Positions 47,119-59,234 are shown, counted from the stretch's first letter. The stretch is DNA of 64,000 nucleotides from Cyanophora paradoxa (GCA_004431415.1 QPMI01000005.1:1-64000); one strand, 5' to 3'. Made by a program: numbers and translations. Notes: generated by a model from the letters alone, not told the origin.

Positions 47119-49784
47119 ATGGAGCAGGCATCGCATGCCCCGGGCTCGCAGGTACATCCGGACCCCCAGTCCCGAGAGAAAACAGCGCTACCGCGCTCCG
47201 ACGCGCCCGCATCGGCCCGCAGGCTGGGCCGCAGCTGACCCTCCGCGCCCCTCGGCAGGCGTTCCTGACGAAAGCAACGCACACTGCGCATGGGCAGCAC
47301 AAGGGCAAGTCGAACGCTTGGAATGCCGGGACGCCCACGCAGAAGCTGCACTCGATTCTCGGATCGTCCGAAGTCGTCGACCGGGAGCGGGAGAGCGCTC
47401 TGCTGGCTATCTTCGCGCTCGCAGGTATCAAAGCTGTGCTCGTGCCGCGGATCTTCCGGGCTGAGGCCGGCCCCCTGCAGACGGGGACGAGCTGAACAGG
47501 CTGCTGTCGCGGCTGTCCCTCGCGCAGCTCCGCAAGCTCCTGGCGAAGACAGAGCGACTGAAGCACACTCGGGCTGCGCTGCTGGACATCTTCAGCGCAA
47601 AGCTCAGCTCGCTGTCCACGCGGTCGAAGCTCGCCATCGTGAAGGCGCTCCAGCATGCCGGCCTGGACCCGCTCGGCGAGTCCCTCCTGCGCGACATCTT
47701 CGTGTCCACCGAAGGCGCGCGCGCCCGCCTCGTGCTCGAATCGGCGCGCGTCCTCAGCTGAGCCGGGCGGCCCGCAGGCCACGAGCTGACGAGGCTGAAG
47801 GAGCTCGTGGACTGCGGCTCCGACGGCTCGCTGGATGCGGGGTTCTTCCACCGGGATCTGCACGAGCTGCTCTTCGTCGACGTCCAGAGCGAGGCGGTCC
47901 GCGAGGAGATCCTGACGCACATCTGGACGGAGGGCATGCGCCTGCGCGTCGCGGAGGACGCGCCGGCGCGGCGCAAGCGGAGGGACCCCGATGCCCCAGA
48001 GGCCTCCTCCGAGGGCGCCGCCGCCGCCGGCTTCGACGACGGCGAGTGGGAGGACGTGTCGACGGTCTCCGTACCCCCGCGCCCCGACGCCGCGTCCGCG
48101 GCCGCGGCGGTCTTCGCCGCCCCCGCCGGCTCGCCCCTGCAGAGCGAGGGCACGCCAAGCGCGTGGGTCAAGCGCGGCGGCAGGCGACACCGGCACATTA
48201 AGATCATAAGGTCCGCTTGGGCCCTTCCCTCCTTTTCCCGCCCCGCCCCGCCCCGCCCCGCCCCGCCCCGCCCCGCCCCGCCCCGCCCCGCCTCTTACCC
48301 GTACCCCGCCCCAGCGACATCGACGACACGCTGTATGTCGGCTGGAAGGATACGAAGTTCCCCAGGGGTACAGGTCCGTCGCGCGACCCCCGCCGCGTGC
48401 CGTCCGCCGGTTCGAGTCCCGCGCGCAGTGTACCCGGGGGTGCTGGACGTGTTCGCTGCGCTGAACTACAAGTACGAGGACCGGCACAGGCACAGGAGGT
48501 CGCCGCTGGGCATCCTGCAGCCCCGGATGCCCTCGCCCGTACCCCTTTCGGGCCCCGCGGCCCCTTCCGAGGCCGGCTCGTTCGCCTCCGCCTCCTCCGC
48601 CTCCTCTTCCTCCTGGGGCGGCTGGGTCGCCGGCTTCGTGGGCGCCGGCATCGGCCTCAGCACGCTGGGATGCATGGCTACGGCGCTCTCAGGAATCATA
48701 CAAGTCCGGAGCCCGGAGGAGGCGGCGGCGCAGGACGTGGCCTCCCTCGTGGACTTGCTGCCCGACGAGCCGCCGCCGCCGCCGCCGCCTTTGCGGGCCG
48801 ACAGCGCGCCCCGAGCGGCGGCGGAGGACGACCCCGCGGCGGCGGAGGCGGAGGCGGAGGCGGCCGCCTTTGCGGAGGAGGCTCAGGTGGCGGCGGAGGC
48901 GGCGGAGGCGGCGGCCGCGGCCGGGGACGGCGCGGCGGCGCCGTCGGCGGGCGACGTGGCGGCCGACGTGGCGCCGTTCAGCGTCACTTTCATCACGGCG
49001 CGGCCGAAGCTGGTGGGCAACCTCTTCGGCAAGGTCACGAGGCGGCTCCTGCGGCGCAAGGGCATCGCCAACGCGACCGTCCTCTCTGGAAGCATCGACG
49101 CGTGGCTCACGCCTCAACGCATGGAGAACAAGGCGAGCGAGCGCCGCCGTTTCTGTACCCCCGCACCCTTCCCCCCCCCTCTCACTCATCTCTTCCTCCC
49201 CCCCCCCCGAGCAGAAGTACTTCAACTTCGTTCGCTACCGGCAGCTGTACCCCGAGTTCGACTTCGTTCTCTTCGGGGATTCGGGACAGCGGGACATCCA
49301 GCTCTGCGAGTCGCTCCTGGGGCGGCACCGCCCCATCGTCGCAGCCGTCCTGATCCACGACGTGGTCGCCATGCCGCCCGCCGACCGCGGCGGCCTGCGG
49401 TCCCGCGGCATCGCCGTGTACGACACGTACATCGGGGCGCTGCTGGAGGCGTACCAGCTGGGACTTCTGGACCAGGCCGCCCCGCCCGACGCCGAGGACG
49501 GCGCCGCCGCGGGGCCCTCGGCGCGGCCGCACAGGGCCGTGCAGGAGCTTCTCCAGCGGACGGCCGAGTCGACGGTCGAGCAGCTTCGGGCCGTGCGCTT
49601 CGGCGACGCGGCCGTGCGGCAGGCGCGCGTCGCGGAGCACAACGCGGACATAGACCGGCTGAACGCCCTCCTGGACCCCGACCTGCGGCTCCGCCACGTG
49701 GACGCCGCAGAGCTGGCCCCCGTCGGGCCCCCCATGGACGTCGACTCCGAGCCCGCCTCCTCCAAGCACCTCGCCGTCTTCTAA
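47119..49784 (+). CDS. App1-type (DUF2183) phosphatidate phosphatase-like protein
   Basis: Seven exons (47119-47151, 47259-47424, 47481-47714, 47778-48210, 48315-48373, 48429-49132, 49215-49784) give 732 aa with the frame closing. The catalytic DUF2183 core is HAD-like: SDIDDTLYVGWKDTKFPRGT carries the DxDxT nucleophile motif, then VYPGVLDVFAAL, VTFITARPK, ATVLSGSIDAWLT, KKYFNFVRYRQLYPEFDFV and FGDSGQRDIQLCE. Yeast App1 dephosphorylates phosphatidic acid at actin patches. About 165 residues of low-complexity Ala/Glu/Pro sequence, with a hydrophobic stretch (WVAGFVGAGIGLSTLGCMA), interrupt the core between VYPGVLDVFAAL and VTFITARP. The N-terminal 200 residues are helical (LNRLLSRLSLAQLRKLL) and unassigned. 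Introns 47715-47777 and 49133-49214 have GC donors; intron 48211-48314 contains (CCCCG)n. Confidence 0.85.
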
Positions 49785-50184
49785 GGCCCGCCACCCCCGC
49801 CTCTCGCGTCTCCTCTCCTCGCCTCGCCTCCCCCATCCACCCTTTCCCCGCGTCGATAGCGCTAGCCTCCCGCGCTTACTGAGATATGTATGTCCAAGAT
49901 CCCTTCATGATCATGAAGCGTCAGAGTCCGCGTACTTGTTCCCGGCGCGGGTCCCAGGCACGCGCTTGTTTCAACTAGTACTTGGCGATGAAATTAGCAT
50001 GCTGCAACCGCACTTCCCAGCAACCGCATGGGACTTGGCGCTGCGCGCAGTAACCCGGACGGCGCGCAACTGACTTCAGTTGGCGGAGACGGTCCCGGGG
50101 CAGGGCGGCAAAGAAATGGAGACTGCATATGAGAAAGTATTACGATGCGCTAGCTAAGAAGAAGAGAAGTGCGCTGACGACGGT
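49785..50184. other. intergenic between convergent genes
   Basis: 3' flanks of the App1-type gene and NDUFV2; no gene seen. Confidence 0.6.
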
Positions 50185-51319
50185 CTACTTCTTCGCAGCG
50201 GCAGCCGCGGCCGCGGCGGCCTGGGCCGCTTCCCAGTCCGCCTTGGCCTTGCCCAGGTCGCGGCAGTGCGGGCCGCGGGGCTCCCCGAAGAGAGAGGTCT
50301 TCCCGCCGAAGGGCTCGGCGCCGATACGGCCCTTCTGCGAGCCGCCCTTGACGGGCCGGCCGGCCTTCAGGTCGTCCAGGACCTTCAGAGTCGTCGGGAT
50401 GTCCAGGTCCTCCTGCGCGGCGCGGGCGCTCAGGTTTCCGCGCAGATCGGCGGCGCGGGGCTTTCGCTGCGTCGCGAGCGCACGTAGTAGACGTAGGAGA
50501 AGTTGCTCGGGTCCCGGTAGTCCGAGACGACGATCATCGGGGCGTGTACGCAGGCGCCCATGCACTCCATCTCGCCGAGGGTGAACCAGCCGTCCGCGGT
50601 GGTCCCTGCGGCATCGAGCTAAGAAACGCTCGATAGCTACGGCGCGAAGCTCCGGCGCACCGCCCATTTCTATGTGCAAGTGCTTCTCGATGGCCTTGAT
50701 GAGGTCATCGCAGCCGCGGATCTGGCAAGGGGTCGTCACGCAGACTTGAACGAGGAACTTGCCCACGGGCTCGCTGCTCGGGGGGTCAGGCCGCGGAAAG
50801 GCGCAAAAGGAAAGCAGGGGCACGGGGCGCACCGGTTGAACATGCTGTAGAAGGTCGCCACCTCATAGACGCGCATCGGCGGCATGTCGAGGACCTGGGC
50901 AATCTTGTTCATGGCCGCCAGAGAGACCCAGCCGCCGTTCTGGATCTGGGCGATGTCGAGGCATGCGATCACAGCGGACTGCTTGTAGTTCGGCGGGTAC
51001 TTCTTGAGCAGCTTGTCAATCTTCGCATAGTTCTCAGACGTGAAATCGAACGGCGTGTTGGGGTTGTTGTAGGAGCTGTCGCGGTGCTGTGGCGCCGCGT
51101 GAGGCCGGCGCGCCGGAACTAGGAGGGCGGCCGCTGGCTCACGATGTTCAACGCGGTGGAGTAGTGCCTGAGCGGAGTGGAAACCGCCGCGCGCTGAACG
51201 CGAACCTGGCCGGCGACGTATCAGCACGCATTTGGCCCGGGCGATCGGCAGCAGCGCACCGGTGCCACCGACCGCACCGCGGTTGTCCTGGCAAGCTGGC
51301 TGAGGGCCCGGCCGAGCAT
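50185..51319 (-). CDS. NDUFV2: NADH:ubiquinone oxidoreductase 24 kDa subunit
   Basis: Six exons (51319-51260, 51205-51143, 51086-50833, 50773-50661, 50605-50484, 50412-50185) give 279 aa with the frame closing. The first 45 residues ([20 protein letters not shown], then Arg/Ser-rich) are a mitochondrial presequence. The mature part has [45 protein letters not shown] and the four Cys ligands of the 2Fe-2S cluster N1a in CVTTPC and CMGAC, then [10 protein letters not shown]. The C-terminus is extended past the usual end ([20 protein letters not shown]) and finishes in a poly-Ala stretch before KK. It is a peripheral-arm subunit of complex I, paired with NDUFV1. Confidence 0.95.
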
Positions 51320-54300
51320 CGCACTCTTTGGGGGGGGAGGGACGAGGCGAGAGGGGGGGACACGATTCTCGGCGTGCAGCACCGGGCACAGCGCTAGCTA
51401 GCTGCAGGCACACTGGCAGTCACACACTACCGGCGCTTTGACGCGCTCGGCAGCTCCGCGTCGGCACCCGCAGGCACGCTGTGCCTCGGCTTGCGCAGGC
51501 GGCAGCGCGGCGCGAGGCGCGATTCCCGAGCGCGGCACGGCTCCCGAGTGAGGCTCAAATATGATTGCGCACTCAGAGCGCACGCGTGCGCAGCGCGCCG
51601 CGGCACCCGCACCTAACTACCCCCGAACTCCGCCGCCACCCACAGCTTACTTCGACTTCTGGCAGTTGAAGCAGGCAGAAAGGAGTGCTAGCTAGCTGGC
51701 TACCTGGCTCAAGGCAGTCGTGTTGGCTGGCTCTTGAACGGCACAGCCCCGCAGCTCTGGCTCGCCCAGATCCGCCTCGAGGCGGGCAAGGCCCGCGGCC
51801 AACAAGAAGGCCGCCATCGCCGCCCTCGCCGTACCAGCTTCTCTCTCTGCTGGACTTTAGCGCTCGGCCCCGAACGCAAACGCAGAAACTTTACGACATG
51901 GAGCTCGCGCTTCGAAAAGATTGTGCTCGATCCACTGATCTTCGGATCCGAACAGTTTTATGCAGAAGTGACGCGCAGAAGGTGGGATCCTTACAGGTTT
52001 GCAGAATCTTATTCATAAAATACCTGATCATGAAATACCAATCTGATCGTGGGATTTCTCAATCCTGTGCAGACTTGCTGATCATTCAGTTCGGCTGAAT
52101 TATCCCACGTGTATGTACCAGTCTCGGACGCTCACCGTGATATTTGGATTGCAGCCACGACAAGCCACTGGTTGTTGGCTTACACTTAAATGAAGCACTT
52201 TCTGGCTCATGGAACTCTTCGTTCACACTTCGTGCAGGGAGAGCCCCTGCTTATGCTTGGTGCGGATGCCGATAACAACAAACGAAGGAAGAAGAAGGGA
52301 AAGGGACCCAGTCTGCCCTCCCTAGCTCTCCACGGACTTCCGGGCGAGGATCAGCTGGACTCGTAGCCAGCTAGGCTCCGATCCCCTTTTCTCCATCAGG
52401 GCACCAGTCCCTGCGGGTTACGCTCTCACCCAAACAGCACGGGTACAGTTAAAGCGCTGTAGGTAGGAGGTCCGGCGCGCCCGTAGCGTAAAAAGAGCAG
52501 CCTGGCTGTTGTGACCTCGAAGCTGTCGGCCCAAGTTCCATCATCGGAATCTGTGCTCAGGTCGGTCCTGTTCTGATAGAGGCTGCAAGCTGGCCTCGAT
52601 GAGCTGCTCGGACCTGGTATACCTCCTGGAGCGAAAGGCATGCCTGGCACTTTCAAGTCGGCTCGACGATGTCTCAGCCAGTGTCCTTAGCAGGTTCTCG
52701 AGCCCCTGGCCTGCAGCTGTTAGCAGCGGCCACAGGGATTCAGGTCGGCTGGTATGGCGCCCTCATCATCAAGCTTATGCTGATATTCTAAGCTATGATC
52801 GTGATAGCTGTAGCTAAAGCAGTTTGAGGGGTTTCGTTTTGCAATAGTGGACGTCGCATTGATGCACCACGGCACATGTACCAACCGTTGAACGTTGTAC
52901 GTGACGTGCCCTTCCGACCGATCACTATATAGCTATATAGCTATCAAGCTGAAGGTGCTATATATATCTAGTTGTCGCATGGGTTGCTCAATATGGGAGG
53001 TTTGCCTGAGTGGGTGACGTACACATCATGGCATGGTTTTCGGTGATAGCCGTATTAAGCAACTGCTGCTGTGCACTTGAGCAACTGACACTTCGACTTG
53101 GCGCCGCGGCTACAACTTCATAGCAAATTTAAAGAAACTTGAAAGTTGCCAGCCGTAGTGCAGGGCTAAGTGCTGGGAGGGGAGGATATCAAGATCATAG
53201 TATCTAGATCTTGCTCATGATCAGCCGGCGCCTCACAGTCACTGAGCCTCGAGCTCGCAGCCCAGCAGTCTAGATCTGTAGCCTAGTACAGACCTAGCCG
53301 CAAGCTTGTAGGCTGTCATACTATGATAGTATCATAGTACTACGGTATTAAATGATTGTGCTGTGTAAGTATACGTAGTTGGATACGTAGCATACTATGA
53401 TAGTATTGCGCTATGTAAAACATGCATATCATGGTCACCGGGTGTGGATGGATACCATAATATGGGAATTCTTGGATCGAGGCCAATCAAGATTTGTCAC
53501 AGTGTGACACAACTTGGGCAAAATTGCGAGTCACTGAGTCATACGATGATCGGATCCCGGAGGCCGGATCATATATGCATGGGATCATGGCGCGGCATCA
53601 TGCAACAGGGCTATGCCATGTACATGTTTATGCATAAGAGGCCATGATCATCGATCATGATAACGGTACACGTTCGACTCGAGGAGCTCAGTGTTTGCTA
53701 TTGCGCATGCGCATGCAAGTTGCCAAGTTGTGGCAATCGTGGACGTTCTGCCAAGCTTAACTTGCAAGTTCTGACTCAGTGACTTCGAATTTAAGATCTA
53801 GATGAAGGCATTAGGATCTCAGCTGAGCTAGGGCTCGAAGGCCCCAGCCGCTGGGCCGTGCCGAAGTGCATAAATCATTAAAATGGAAGCTTCAGGGTAG
53901 AAACATTGAAGCCTTCAAGGGGCTTGAAACCCCAGACATGATTACGACAGTCAATTTGCAGTCATGAATATCACCATCAGCACGGCAGAAACCAAATCTA
54001 CTGTTGCAGACAGTCACGAAATATATCTGGTTCGCATTGTATGCATCGCTAGCTGAAAGCCAACGAAACACTGTGACATCTGCACATTGGAACGGGGCAA
54101 GGGCGGTGCGCGATGCGATTAGGGAACCGCAGCACATCATCTTTCCTCTGAGCAAGAAGAAGAGGCACAGGCGGGGCAAAGAAGTGCTGGGCATTGCGGC
54201 AGGGAAGGGAAAGGAATGGGCGGGATGGAGCGGTCCAGAAAAGAACGAAAGAAGGAACGTGGACTGAATGGGGCGATGGGAGCCAGACTGGAAGAAGGGC

Positions 54301-54349
54301 AGGGTCTGGTTTTGGGGAGGCGAGGCGAGAAATCGATCAAGTGTCGCAC
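51320..54349. other. intergenic region with gene fragments and palindromes
   Basis: No intact gene recognised. 51640-51930 holds short plus-strand peptides (YFDFWQLKQAE, LWLAQIRLEAGKARG, NKKAAIAALA) that recall HAT/TPR splicing factors of the PRPF6 type but are out of order and broken. 52223-52360 copies an ADA2 exon. 52900-53700 is rich in TATAGCTATA, CATACTATGATAGTAT and ATGATCATCGATCAT inverted repeats. 53890-54340 is the 3' side of the E2 gene. Confidence 0.5.
52223..52360 (+). pseudogene. orphan copy of ADA2 exon 10
   Basis: Nearly identical to 20743-20878: it includes the last nucleotides of the preceding intron (CACTTCGTGCAG) and most of the exon, and ends where CAGCTGGA diverges to CTCGTAG. 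One substitution was noted (CCCTCCCTAGC here, CCCCCCCTAGC in ADA2). Because intron sequence is included it is a DNA-level duplicate, not a retrocopy. Confidence 0.9.
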
Positions 54350-55196
54350 TCACATCTCCTGCGAGCGGCGCACGAGGCGAGCGACCTTCTTGCGGAACTC
54401 GTCGCGGTTTTCCCGCCACTCTTTCTGCGCAACCGAGGGTCGAGCCGAGTAGGGCGGGTCAGACAAGACGATGCATGCGTCTTGACGAGCGCTGCTGGGC
54501 TGGCGAACCGCGGCGTCGACGTTCGCAGGCGATTCGTCGGTGGGGCTCGAGAAGAGCGAGATCACGCTAATCATGATGGTCTCGACGGTCTGCACGGGAC
54601 TCCAGCGCTCCGCGGCAGTCTCGAAGCCGTACGGATCGTTTCCCGGTGCGTGCAGGATGGAGATGCATACGCGACCGTCTGGGCGATTTGGAACAGAATG
54701 TTAGCTTTCGATATGCACAGCGGCCGCAGCAGTCAGCAGGCTGACGCGGCAGAGTGGTCTTCTCACCAGAGTACACATTGGGGTGCCACATCTCCGACGT
54801 AAACCGCATCTTTGGAGGATTTACAGGGTATTCTTTCGGGAACGACAGAATCGCGCGGAAGATGCCGCCCTCGCTGCGACGCCGGTCAGGAGCTCGGCTG
54901 CAGCGGCGGCGGTGCGCGCAAGGCGCACTAATACGAGTCTGCAGGCCCAATGATTGTGACCTCCCACTCGAATGGGTTGGACTCGTCGATGAGGCCGGCG
55001 CTGAAGCCTTCGACAGGGTGCTTGTTCAGCTCTACGCCAGCGGGCGACACAGGAACAACCAGAATCAGACATGCTACAACACGGCAAGGCGTGGCGGCGC
55101 GGCGCTAGAGCACACAGGGCCGCATGGCCAAATGGGCGGCGCACCGCGCAGCTGCTTCATAAGCAGCAGAGCCGCCTGAGAGGTCTCTGCCGACAT
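54350..55196 (-). CDS. UBE2G: Ubiquitin-conjugating enzyme E2 G (Ubc7 type)
   Basis: Five exons (55196-55145, 55031-54929, 54873-54767, 54678-54509, 54424-54350) give 168 aa with the frame closing. Seen: [75 protein letters not shown], then the catalytic Cys in [14 protein letters not shown], the G-type insertion loop [39 protein letters not shown] and the C-terminal helix. The acidic loop after the Cys and total length place it with UBE2G1/UBE2G2 and yeast Ubc7, which build K48 chains in ER-associated degradation. No membrane anchor is present. Divergent from the TIR-beta-helix gene. Confidence 0.95.
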
Positions 55197-55716
55197 CGCT
55201 CGCACTTCCGCTTCTGTTGACTGCCGCTTCTGGGCCGCTGGAAAGAACTTTCTGCGCTTTGTGCAGGTCTTTGCGGGGGTAGAGGGAAACCGGCGAACTG
55301 GCGGGGTAGTTCGCTGAGCCTCAGCAAAGCGCGAAACCGCAAGCTTGGCGCGTGTTGTACCTTCTGCTGAGCGCTTGTTCGACTCGGCGCGTGTCTGTGC
55401 GTGGCTGCACGCAGCGCACCATTGCCAGCATCTCCCAGCCGCCCGCAGTTGTTTCCGCGTGTCCGTACACGGCTAGACGCAGCTGCATCATTTGCCAGCA
55501 TCTCCCAGCCGCCCGCAGTTGCTTCAGCAGCCGCTCGAAACCAGTCCACGTCCGAGCGCCCTCTCTCACTCGGCAGCGCCAATGTCGACGATCGCTCCGG
55601 CGAGGGCATTCGGCTGGAGACGCGGCACGATAGCTACCGGTAGCTAGCGCGCCTGCCGTTGACCGAGACCTGGCGCTGGCTGTCCGCCGATCCAAGCGCC
55701 AACTCGCTGATGGGCA
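55197..55716. promoter_or_regulatory. divergent promoter region, UBE2G / TIR-beta-helix gene
   Basis: 520 bp between outward-facing genes. Contains a 67-bp direct duplication at about 55400-55463 and 55467-55530, sharing GCCAGCATCTCCCAGCCGCC and CGCAGTTG. No TATA box seen. Confidence 0.5.
55400..55530 (+). repeat. 67-bp tandem duplication
   Basis: Two copies containing GCCAGCATCTCCCAGCCGCC followed by CGCAGTTGxTTC, each preceded by a related GACGCAGC/CACGCAGC block. Confidence 0.85.
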
Positions 55717-58459
55717 ATGAGTCTTCGCTGCTGGTCTTCTGCGGATGCGTGTCGGAGGATCGCCACGCTGCGGTTCGCACGCTGCGGGCCTTCTCGCATG
55801 TCGCAAGGGGCGCTGACCCTCGCGCAGGCCGCCGCGCGTACCGCGCGCTCCGCGACCCAGGCGCCAGTCGGCTCCGCCGAGCCCGACCTTGTGGACATTC
55901 AGCTGTACAATCACGATCTCTTCCTGTGTCACAACGAGTCCGCTGCCGAGCTGGCGGAGCGACTCCGCGCGGAGCTCGAGCTACTGCGTCCGGGGATCAA
56001 GATCCTCGTCAGCAGCGACGTGAGCGGCGCGGGGGAGACTCCCAACTTGATCCAGTCTTCGCGCTGCTTCGCGCTCGTTATCAGCCGAGGTCGTTCCTGA
56101 GGCTCTCGGTCCTGTCCCGCTCCGCGCCCGCCTGACAGCTCGCCCCCGTACAGATGTCCTGAAGAGCGAGCCCGTCGTGCGGGAGATCGTAGAAGCCGTG
56201 AGGCAGAAGCAGAGGATCGTCCTCGTCTGGTTTGCATCGTCCCGCGCCCGCCCGGTCGAACCTAGTACTCCCGACCGGCGCCGTTCACTCTCAGCGACGC
56301 ATGCGCAGGGACAGGCAGAAGTGCCCGTCTTTCCCGGTCGTCCACGCCTCGACGCCCCTGCCGGCCATCGAAGGCACGCCCCCGAAAGACCTGCGGGCCA
56401 TCCTGCAGCGTGTCTTCGTCCTGCAGGCGAGCGCCGCCGCCGCCGCCGCCGTCGCCGCCGCCCAACCTATCCACGGGCCCGCCCGTCCCGCGTTCTGACC
56501 CGCCCGCGCCGGCAGGCCGTGCAATTCTACCGGGCAAAGGAGAAGAGGGATGTTGCCCTGCGCGAGTTTCTGGAGCGGGCGGACCGCGCCACGCCCTTCG
56601 TGTTCGACTGCGTGCGCCCCGGCCCCGGCCGCCCCCCGGCCCCGTCCCCCGCCGCCCTGTCCAGGCCGACTCGGGCGCCGCAGATGCACCACCAAGACGC
56701 CGCTGCCTCGCCCGAGGGATCGGAGCGGGCGCCGTCCCTGGACGGGGTCAGCCAGCTCCCTTCCCTGTCGCGCGCCCGGGGCGCCCGGGGCGCCGGCCCA
56801 CTCGGGGCGCCCGCAGGAGCAGGAAGCGCACTCGGCGACGAGCGTGTGGAGCTCGCGGCCCTCGGGTGGGGACGGCGCCGGAGCGGAGGCCCAGGCTGAC
56901 GACGTGGTGGCCGACGCCCGTGGGCCCCCGCACGGCCTCCGGACCATATGCGAGGCCCTCCGCTCCGCCCGCGACGCCCGCCGCGTCCGCGTCGCCCCCG
57001 GGAGGTGCGTGCGGCTGCTCAGCTCGCTGCTGCGCCTTGGCCGTCACCTGAGCTCATCTGAGCTGGGCAGGTACAAGGAGAACGTAGTGCTGGATCGGGA
57101 CTACCGCGTCGTTGCGGCGCGCGGGGCGGTCCTGGAGGGGACCGACTCCGGCCCCGCGCTGAGCTGCGTCGGCCCCGCGGCGCCCAGCGTGCGGGGCCTG
57201 GCCGTGCGCAGCCGGAGCGGGACGCACCCGGCCGTGCTCGTCGCCGACGGCAGCGCGGCGGTGCTCGAGGCGTGCGACGTGAAGGCAGCCGGCGTGGCCG
57301 GGATCGAGGCGCGGGGCCGCGGGACGCGCCCCACGCTCCGCCGCTGTGTCGTCCACCACTGCCGCGGGGCCGGCGTACGGGTCCACGAGGGCGCGGGGGG
57401 TACCCTCGAGGCGAACGAGGCGCGCCGCCCCCGCCCCCGCCCCCCCTCGAGGGCTGACCGCGAACCGTGCGCGTCAGGTGCACCGCTGCTCAGGCCCCGG
57501 CATCCAGCTGCACGCGGCGCAGGAGGCCGTCGTCCGCGACAACAAGGCGAGCCCCGCGCCTGGCTTCGCCCCGCGCTCTCTGATCTGTATCTGTACCCCC
57601 CGCCGCAGGTCCACGACGGGCGGGGCGCCGGCATTGTCTGCCAGGACTGCGGCTCGGGCTCGATCGAGGGCAACGAGGTGGCGGGGAACGCGCTCGCCGG
57701 CATCGAGCTCAGCGGCAAGTCCTGCTCCATCCTCGTCCGCCGCAACAAGGTGCGAGCGCTCGGCTTCGAGCGGCGCCCGCCCCCGCGCCCGCGCCTCGCG
57801 TGACGGGCGCGGGGCGGCAGGTGCAGGGCGGGCAGGGCCCCGGAATCCTCGCGGCCCTCGAAGCGCACCCCTCCGTCGAGTCGAACGAGGTCGCGGGGGC
57901 GGGCCCCGGCATCCGCGTCGAGACGGGGGCCGACCCCCGCGTCCGCGCCAACGACCTCCGCGGCTGCACCGCCGCCGGCATCGCCGTCGTGGACGGCGGG
58001 CGGGGCGCCTTCGAGGGCAACGACGTGATCGGCGCGGCCGGGCCCGGCGTCCTCATCGAGGGCGGCGGCAGCGCCGTCGTCAAGGCGAACCGCATACGGG
58101 ACGGGAAGGTGCAGGGGGTACTCGTCCAGAGCCGCGGGAGGGGTACGATCGACGGCAACGAGCTGACGGGGAACGCCGGCGCGGCGGTCGCGCTCCAAGG
58201 GGACGGCACGGAGGCGCAGGTCCTCTCCAACTGGATCCACGGGCAGGCGGCGGGCGTCGACGTCAACTGGGGCGCCCGCTGCTCCGTCCAGAAGAACAAC
58301 CTGGAGGGCGTCACAGACCCGTCCTACGCCAAGGCGAGGGGGGTACGCGTGCACGCCGGCGCCCGCGCGGCCGTGAAGGACAACGCGTTCAAGGCCCACC
58401 CGGGGCAGCCGAGGCCCGGCCTCCAGGACCGCATCAGGAAGCTCGTCTCTTTCAGTTGA
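55717..58459 (+). CDS. TIR-like domain fused to right-handed beta-helix
   Basis: Multi-exon gene. Start is 55717 or, better supported, the Met at 55798 (MSQGALTLAQAAARTARS). The N-terminal domain looks TIR-like: HDLFLCHNESAAELAERLRA, GIKILVSSDVSGAGE, CFALVISRDVLKSEPVVRE, RQKQRIVL, with Glu after SEPVVR at the expected catalytic position. A helical segment follows (VQFYRAKEKRDVALREFLER). After a low-complexity linker (56690-56880) comes a pectate-lyase-like parallel beta-helix, 57070-58459: RTICEALRSARDARRV, NVVLDRDYRVVAARGAVLEG, then about 12 rungs such as GAGIVCQDCGSGSIEGNEV, GPGVLIEGGGSAVVKANRI, GVLVQSRGRGTIDGNEL. The stop is 58457-58459. Beta-helix repeats of this PbH1 type bind carbohydrates or act as protein platforms (FBXO11). 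Several introns use GC donors (56427-56515, 57420-57477, about 57546-57609). Function unknown; a TIR-linked sensor is inference. Confidence 0.72.
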
Positions 58460-59234
58460 CCAGCTATATCGATCGCTATAGCACCAGCAGTGGTCGATTT
58501 GCCAGCAAGTTGCAATCATCTGAATTGATCCAGGGGTCCCGCTACTGCATTTGAGCGCGGCTGCCGGTGCAGTGCATCAAACGTTGCTGCAGCTGCTTGC
58601 GGTCTACTAGTTCTGCCACGGCGCGGCCACGGCGCGTGCGTGCAGATATCGATCATCCGGCCGCGGCATGTGCATCGCGTGCCGCGCAGCGCGCATGCTC
58701 AGCGCGCAAAGTTGCGTCTCGCGCGCGCACCGCGCGCGCGGCTCCCGGACTCCGGGTCTCGACGCGCGCCGCGCCGCAACCGCCGCGGCGCGCGCCGCGC
58801 GCGGCGCGGGCGCGCGCGCCCGGCCGGCGCCAGCTGCAGCAGGCGTTGGCGCGGCGAATACGTCAGCGCTGGAGTAATGTTCGTCCCCTTATTGTGTGTT
58901 AGGCGCCGGCGCCAGCCCGGTTTGACAGCAAATCCTGTTCGACCCGGACAGTCCGCAGTGCGATCAAATTTGGACATTGCCCCCCCCCCCCCCGGCGCAC
59001 CTCGGGTACTGGACCGCATTCAGGTAGTTTTTTTCCCGTTCGGAGGCCCCTTCACTGGGATGCAATGCTTCTGGAGCTATCCTGAGCGCGCTCCTAGCGC
59101 TCTATCTTTAGCACCAGCTCCTAGCAGCGGGCTCCTAGGCCGCCCCCTAGGCCGAGACCTTGGCGCCGCACAGTCACACTCGTCTCGTGCAGCGAATTCA
59201 ACCGCTACACCTATACATCTATCTACATAAAGCT
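58460..59234. other. intergenic, GCGCGC-rich
   Basis: 58640-58850 is dense in GCGCGC and CCGCGG palindromes; 58980-58994 is a C run. No gene seen. The last 150 bp would be the 5' region of the next gene. Confidence 0.55.
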
